Shown: positions 61,108-64,000 of the stretch, in pieces
Layout of the letters: every line of letters begins with the position of its first letter
Numbering within the stretch: position 1 is the first letter of the stretch
Assembly: GCF_017355835.1 (NCBI RefSeq)
Contig: NZ_JAFEWF010000001.1
Span: 1 to 64,000 of the forward strand
Length of the DNA stretch: 64,000 nt
Direction: 5' to 3'
Source of the DNA: Desertivirga brevis
GTDB taxonomy: Bacteria; Bacteroidota; Bacteroidia; Sphingobacteriales; Sphingobacteriaceae
Notes under the pieces: model-generated
Seen by the model: only the letters and a program-made list of their open reading frames with translations
Database searches by the model: none
What the model was told of the DNA's origin: nothing
Program-made: the position numbers and the translations under genes

Positions 61108-61755
61108 ATGATAGACGATAACCAAATCTTACACAAGCCATTCAGTGCAAGTATCAATATTTCAAAGATTGAGTACCCTGTTTCATTCCAGTTTAAGATA
61201 GGAACCTTTGCCAATGATTTTATAGCCACAGATGCTTCAGGCCGCACAATTGCATTTGTCCGTCAAAAGATGTTCAAATTCAAAGACGCGATAATGATCT
61301 ATTCTGATGAAAGCAAAACCGAGCTACTTTACCAAATTAACGCGGATAAGTGGATTGACTTTAATGCAAGCTATTCCTTTTCGGATGGAAATGACATTCC
61401 ATTAGGAAGTGTTGGGAGAAAAGGTATGAAATCCCTATGGAAAGCCAGTTACCAAATATTTGATGCCAGCAAGGTTTCTGAGTTTAATGTACGTGAGGAA
61501 AATCCCTGGGCTAAAGTTTTTGATGCCCTACTTTCGGAGGTTCCATTTTTGGGACTGTTCACAGGATATTTCTTTCATCCTAAGTACACGGTTGCTAATG
61601 AAAAAGGAGTGTTAGTTGCCCGCCTATCCAAAGAATCTTCATTTTTCGGAAGGAAATTCAGGTTGGATAAATTGGAAGATCTAGAGCCCGCTCAAAGTGA
61701 ACGCATAATTCTTGGTCTTATGATGATGGTTTTGTTGGAAAGAAGGAGAGGGTAG
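61108..61755 (+). CDS. LURP-one-related/scramblase-like protein
   Basis: A 215-residue soluble protein with the tubby-like LURP-one pattern: YPVSFQFKIGTFANDFIATD, GRTIAFVRQKMFKFKDAIMIY, LLYQINADKWIDFNASYSF, IPLGSVGRKGMKSLWKASYQI, a two-segment hydrophobic portion (LLSEVPFLGLFTGYFFHPKY) and a closing hydrophobic helix (ERIILGLMMMVLLERRRG). The bacterial members have no known function. Confidence 0.75.
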   Translation: MIDDNQILHKPFSASINISKIEYPVSFQFKIGTFANDFIATDASGRTIAFVRQKMFKFKDAIMIYSDESKTELLYQINADKWIDFNASYSFSDGNDIPLGSVGRKGMKSLWKASYQIFDASKVSEFNVREENPWAKVFDALLSEVPFLGLFTGYFFHPKYTVANEKGVLVARLSKESSFFGRKFRLDKLEDLEPAQSERIILGLMMMVLLERRRG

Positions 61756-62235
61756 ATTATTACGCTTCCTCCTCAGGAAAGTTCAGGAAATCAAACTTGA
61801 TATTTCCTGAACTTAAATAAATTGCGTTACACGCATTTGGCTATGTATATTGTCTCGATGGCAACTAAAATTAGCTTGCATACAAAATAAGCAAACTGAA
61901 AAAGGGCTGAATGCCCTTTCTGATCATTAATAAAAAGAACGATTATGTAATGCAAATATGGATGGTCATTATTAGCTCAAAATTAAGGTAATGCTATGAA
62001 ATTTGTAAACTTGCTTTCTCTGGAGTATTAAAATAAACTACCACGCCAATTGCGTCCTCCGGTATTTTGAGCTTCTTCCATTTACGTAAAGTCTCAATGA
62101 AATGCTCTTACAAGAAACCTAATTGTTGTGAATTTTAAAAATTGCCCACATAATTGATTTGGAAATTACTTAATATTAATTCAAAGAAATCGACTAATTT
62201 AGACTTTCATTTCTGACCAAGTTGAGCCGATTTTG
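61756..62235. other. Intergenic region with hairpins
   Basis: No gene was seen. Two inverted repeats stand out: 61779-61814 (13-bp perfect stem) and 61901-61919 (AAAGGGC/GCCCTTT, 7-bp stem, 5-base loop). The promoter of the gene at 62236 must be within this stretch. Confidence 0.55.
61779..61814 (+). terminator. Terminator-like hairpin after the LURP-one-like gene
   Basis: AAGTTCAGGAAAT (61779-61791) and ATTTCCTGAACTT (61802-61814) form a perfect 13-bp stem with a 10-base loop, 24 bases after the stop. There is no T-run after it, so it may be a stability hairpin rather than an intrinsic terminator. Confidence 0.45.
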
Positions 62236-64000
62236 ATGAGACTGATTGTTAAGTTATTTGCTTGTCCTGTATTGTTTCTACTATTATCTAACCTTGCAGG
62301 ATTTTCACAAGACATTCAGTTTAAACATATCTCCTTTAGAGAGGGCCTCGCTCAAAGCCCTATTTCTACTATTTTCAAAGACAGTAAAGGTTTTATCTGG
62401 ATTGGTAACTGGAAAGGATTGATCCGCTATGATGGCTATGAGTTTAAAACATTTAGTCACAAGGATAATGACAGCAGCAGTCTTAGTAATAACCGCGTGA
62501 ACGCCATTTGCCAGGACAATGAAGAAAGGCTTTGGGTTGGTACCTCACATGGTTTAAACATTTATGATAAAAGAAACGAGACTTTCAGAGCTGTTGGAAT
62601 CCAAAAGCAAGTCAAAGGAGGCGCTAATTACATTTCCTCGGTTATAAGGGATGAAATGGGAAATATTTGGGTAGGATCTTTTGGCGGAGTAAAGCTAGCA
62701 GACCCAACTCGTTTCACCGTTTCGGATGTTGAATCTTTTCGTTTTCAGAAGGATCTATATTCCGGGGTCGTTTTCACCTTATTTAAGGGTAAGCAAAAGC
62801 AAATTTGGGCAGGTACAAGAAAAGGGGTACAAACGTTTGATCCTGCAACAAAGAAGGTGCTTATGCTGCCAGAAGTTCTAAGGAAAAATGAAGCGTTGTC
62901 TAACGCGAAAGTCCTCGTCATCACTCAAGACAAGAGCGGAAATATGTGGTTCGGAACGGAAAGCTCGGGGCTCTTTAAATACGATAAAGAAGGTAGATCT
63001 CTTATTCAATACCAGCAAAGCGATCAGGGGGTAGGCCTGGCCTCCAACTGGATCAAAGGTTTACTTCCATTACAGGATAATAAGATCTGGATAGGCACCA
63101 GAGCAGGATTGAGTATATTCGATCCTTTAAAGAACACATTCAGCAATCACCATCATAGCCCTTTTAACACAAAGAGTTTAAGTGATAATACTATCTGGAG
63201 TTTTCTTGCCGATGATGCAGGAAGTATCTGGGTAGGTACTTTCGCCGGCGGGCTGAATATTTACAATCCATTAAATGCAAACTTTCAAAATATCGGAGAA
63301 AAATTAGGCCCAGGTATCGGGTTAAGCAATAGTGTAGTTAATGCAATCATTCCGTCAGGAGATGGAGGTTTTTGGACAGGAACACATAGCGGAGGCCTTA
63401 ACTATGTTAATCCTAAGAAAGGAGAAAGTCGTAGCTATTCCATAAAAATGTATCCGAACCGCTCAAGCAATTATATCAAAACTTTAGCAGAAGATGGTAA
63501 AGGGAACATTTGGGTTGGTACTCTCGATGGATTGGCTTTATTCAATAAGGAAAGCAAGGAAACGAAGTATTTTTCATTTCCAGTAGAGGGAGCTAAGTTA
63601 AGTGGTAGTCTTGTTAATTTCGTTTTGCCCGACCGAGAGGGCGTATGGGCCGGTACAAACGGCTCGGGCTTACGTTTTAGAGCGCACGACGGTACTGTAA
63701 TAACCTTTCAGAAATCCGAAGACAGGTACTCCATCGCAGATAACTTTGTAACTGCACTATTAAAAGACGCTAAAGGGAATTTATGGGTTGGTACCCAAGG
63801 TGGATTAAGTTATTTTGATGTGAGGCAGCAAAAGTTCACTCGCCGTTACCGGAAAGCGAAGGAGCGCTCTCTTAGTCATAGTACTGTCCTTTGTCTATTT
63901 CGTGATCGAAATCAACGCTTATGGATTGGGACGGAAGGCGGCGGATTAAATTACTTCGACCCAGCCTCAGAGTCTTTTTATTCCATCAATCAAGGCCTTG
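62236..64000 (+). CDS. Propeller sensor of a hybrid two-component-type regulator (3' end outside window)
   Basis: The reading frame stays open from ATG 62236 to the window end (588 codons). It has a signal peptide (MRLIVKLFACPVLFLLLSNL, cleavage near GFS), then many propeller blades with W-[IV]-G-[TN] motifs (FIWIGNWKGLIRYDGYEF, LWVGTSHGLNIYDK, IWVGSFGGVKLAD, MWFGTESSGLFKYDK, LWVGTQGGLSYFD). This is the reg_prop architecture of hybrid two-component sensors like the one at 42951. Kinase, receiver and AraC parts are not visible here, so a shorter sensor is possible. Confidence 0.88.
   Translation, partial: MRLIVKLFACPVLFLLLSNLAGFSQDIQFKHISFREGLAQSPISTIFKDSKGFIWIGNWKGLIRYDGYEFKTFSHKDNDSSSLSNNRVNAICQDNEERLWVGTSHGLNIYDKRNETFRAVGIQKQVKGGANYISSVIRDEMGNIWVGSFGGVKLADPTRFTVSDVESFRFQKDLYSGVVFTLFKGKQKQIWAGTRKGVQTFDPATKKVLMLPEVLRKNEALSNAKVLVITQDKSGNMWFGTESSGLFKYDKEGRSLIQYQQSDQGVGLASNWIKGLLPLQDNKIWIGTRAGLSIFDPLKNTFSNHHHSPFNTKSLSDNTIWSFLADDAGSIWVGTFAGGLNIYNPLNANFQNIGEKLGPGIGLSNSVVNAIIPSGDGGFWTGTHSGGLNYVNPKKGESRSYSIKMYPNRSSNYIKTLAEDGKGNIWVGTLDGLALFNKESKETKYFSFPVEGAKLSGSLVNFVLPDREGVWAGTNGSGLRFRAHDGTVITFQKSEDRYSIADNFVTALLKDAKGNLWVGTQGGLSYFDVRQQKFTRRYRKAKERSLSHSTVLCLFRDRNQRLWIGTEGGGLNYFDPASESFYSINQGL

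Overview
The window looks like chromosomal DNA of a Bacteroidota member, most likely family Sphingobacteriaceae (Pedobacter/Mucilaginibacter-like). The signs are TonB-dependent receptors with carboxypeptidase-like N-terminal domains, an ECF sigma/FecR pair with a C-terminal DUF4974-like region, beta-propeller hybrid two-component regulators, many short lipoproteins with a Cys lipobox, weak Shine-Dalgarno signals and TAnnTTTG promoter boxes. No tRNA, rRNA, CRISPR array, transposase or integrase was seen. The assignment rests on protein character only.

Layout. 1-11 kb is an accessory region. A segment of about 10 kb is bounded by two ~550-bp direct repeats (1-552 and 10003-10553). It holds small hypothetical, immunity-like and membrane proteins (an Imm26-like protein, a DUF2314 lipoprotein, DUF3592-like proteins) around an RNA ligase gene, rtcB. 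rtcB is flanked by two gene wrecks not in any simple reading frame: a DegT/DnrJ-type aminotransferase remnant (2885-3144) and a TROVE/Ro60 N-terminal remnant (6501-6713). The latter suggests a decayed RNA-repair locus. The repeat-borne membrane protein is split by a conserved A-AAA-AAG slippery heptamer, a candidate programmed -1 frameshift.

11-19 kb is an ECF sigma, FecR anti-sigma, STN-type TonB receptor and two lipoprotein locus. A perfect plus-strand terminator sits between fecR and the receptor, opposite to the genes, and may end an antisense sRNA. 19-33 kb holds scattered genes: an acyltransferase, a VOC protein, a DUF1338/YdiJ-like pair that fits 2-oxoadipate -> D-2-hydroxyglutarate -> 2-oxoglutarate, a YegD-like Hsp70, a DUF695 protein, an SRPBCC protein, and two tandem SDR genes with an Atu4866-family gene. 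The SDR genes are separated from an AraC regulator by a (GAAT)n(GAAG)n microsatellite.

33-42 kb has xseAB (exonuclease VII), a GH105 hydrolase, an exported dual-specificity-like phosphatase, a TlpA-type thioredoxin, a SIMPL lipoprotein, a 26-residue-repeat lipoprotein and a GAF-PAS-HisKA protein lacking an ATPase domain. 42-54 kb is a phytate-use locus (TonB receptor, acidic lipoprotein, beta-propeller phytase) between a hybrid two-component regulator and a TPR/LuxR-type regulator. 54-64 kb holds an AsmA-like protein and a zinc alcohol dehydrogenase/PQQ-type dehydrogenase operon divergent from an AraC regulator. A LURP-one-like protein follows, and the start of a second propeller sensor runs off the window end.
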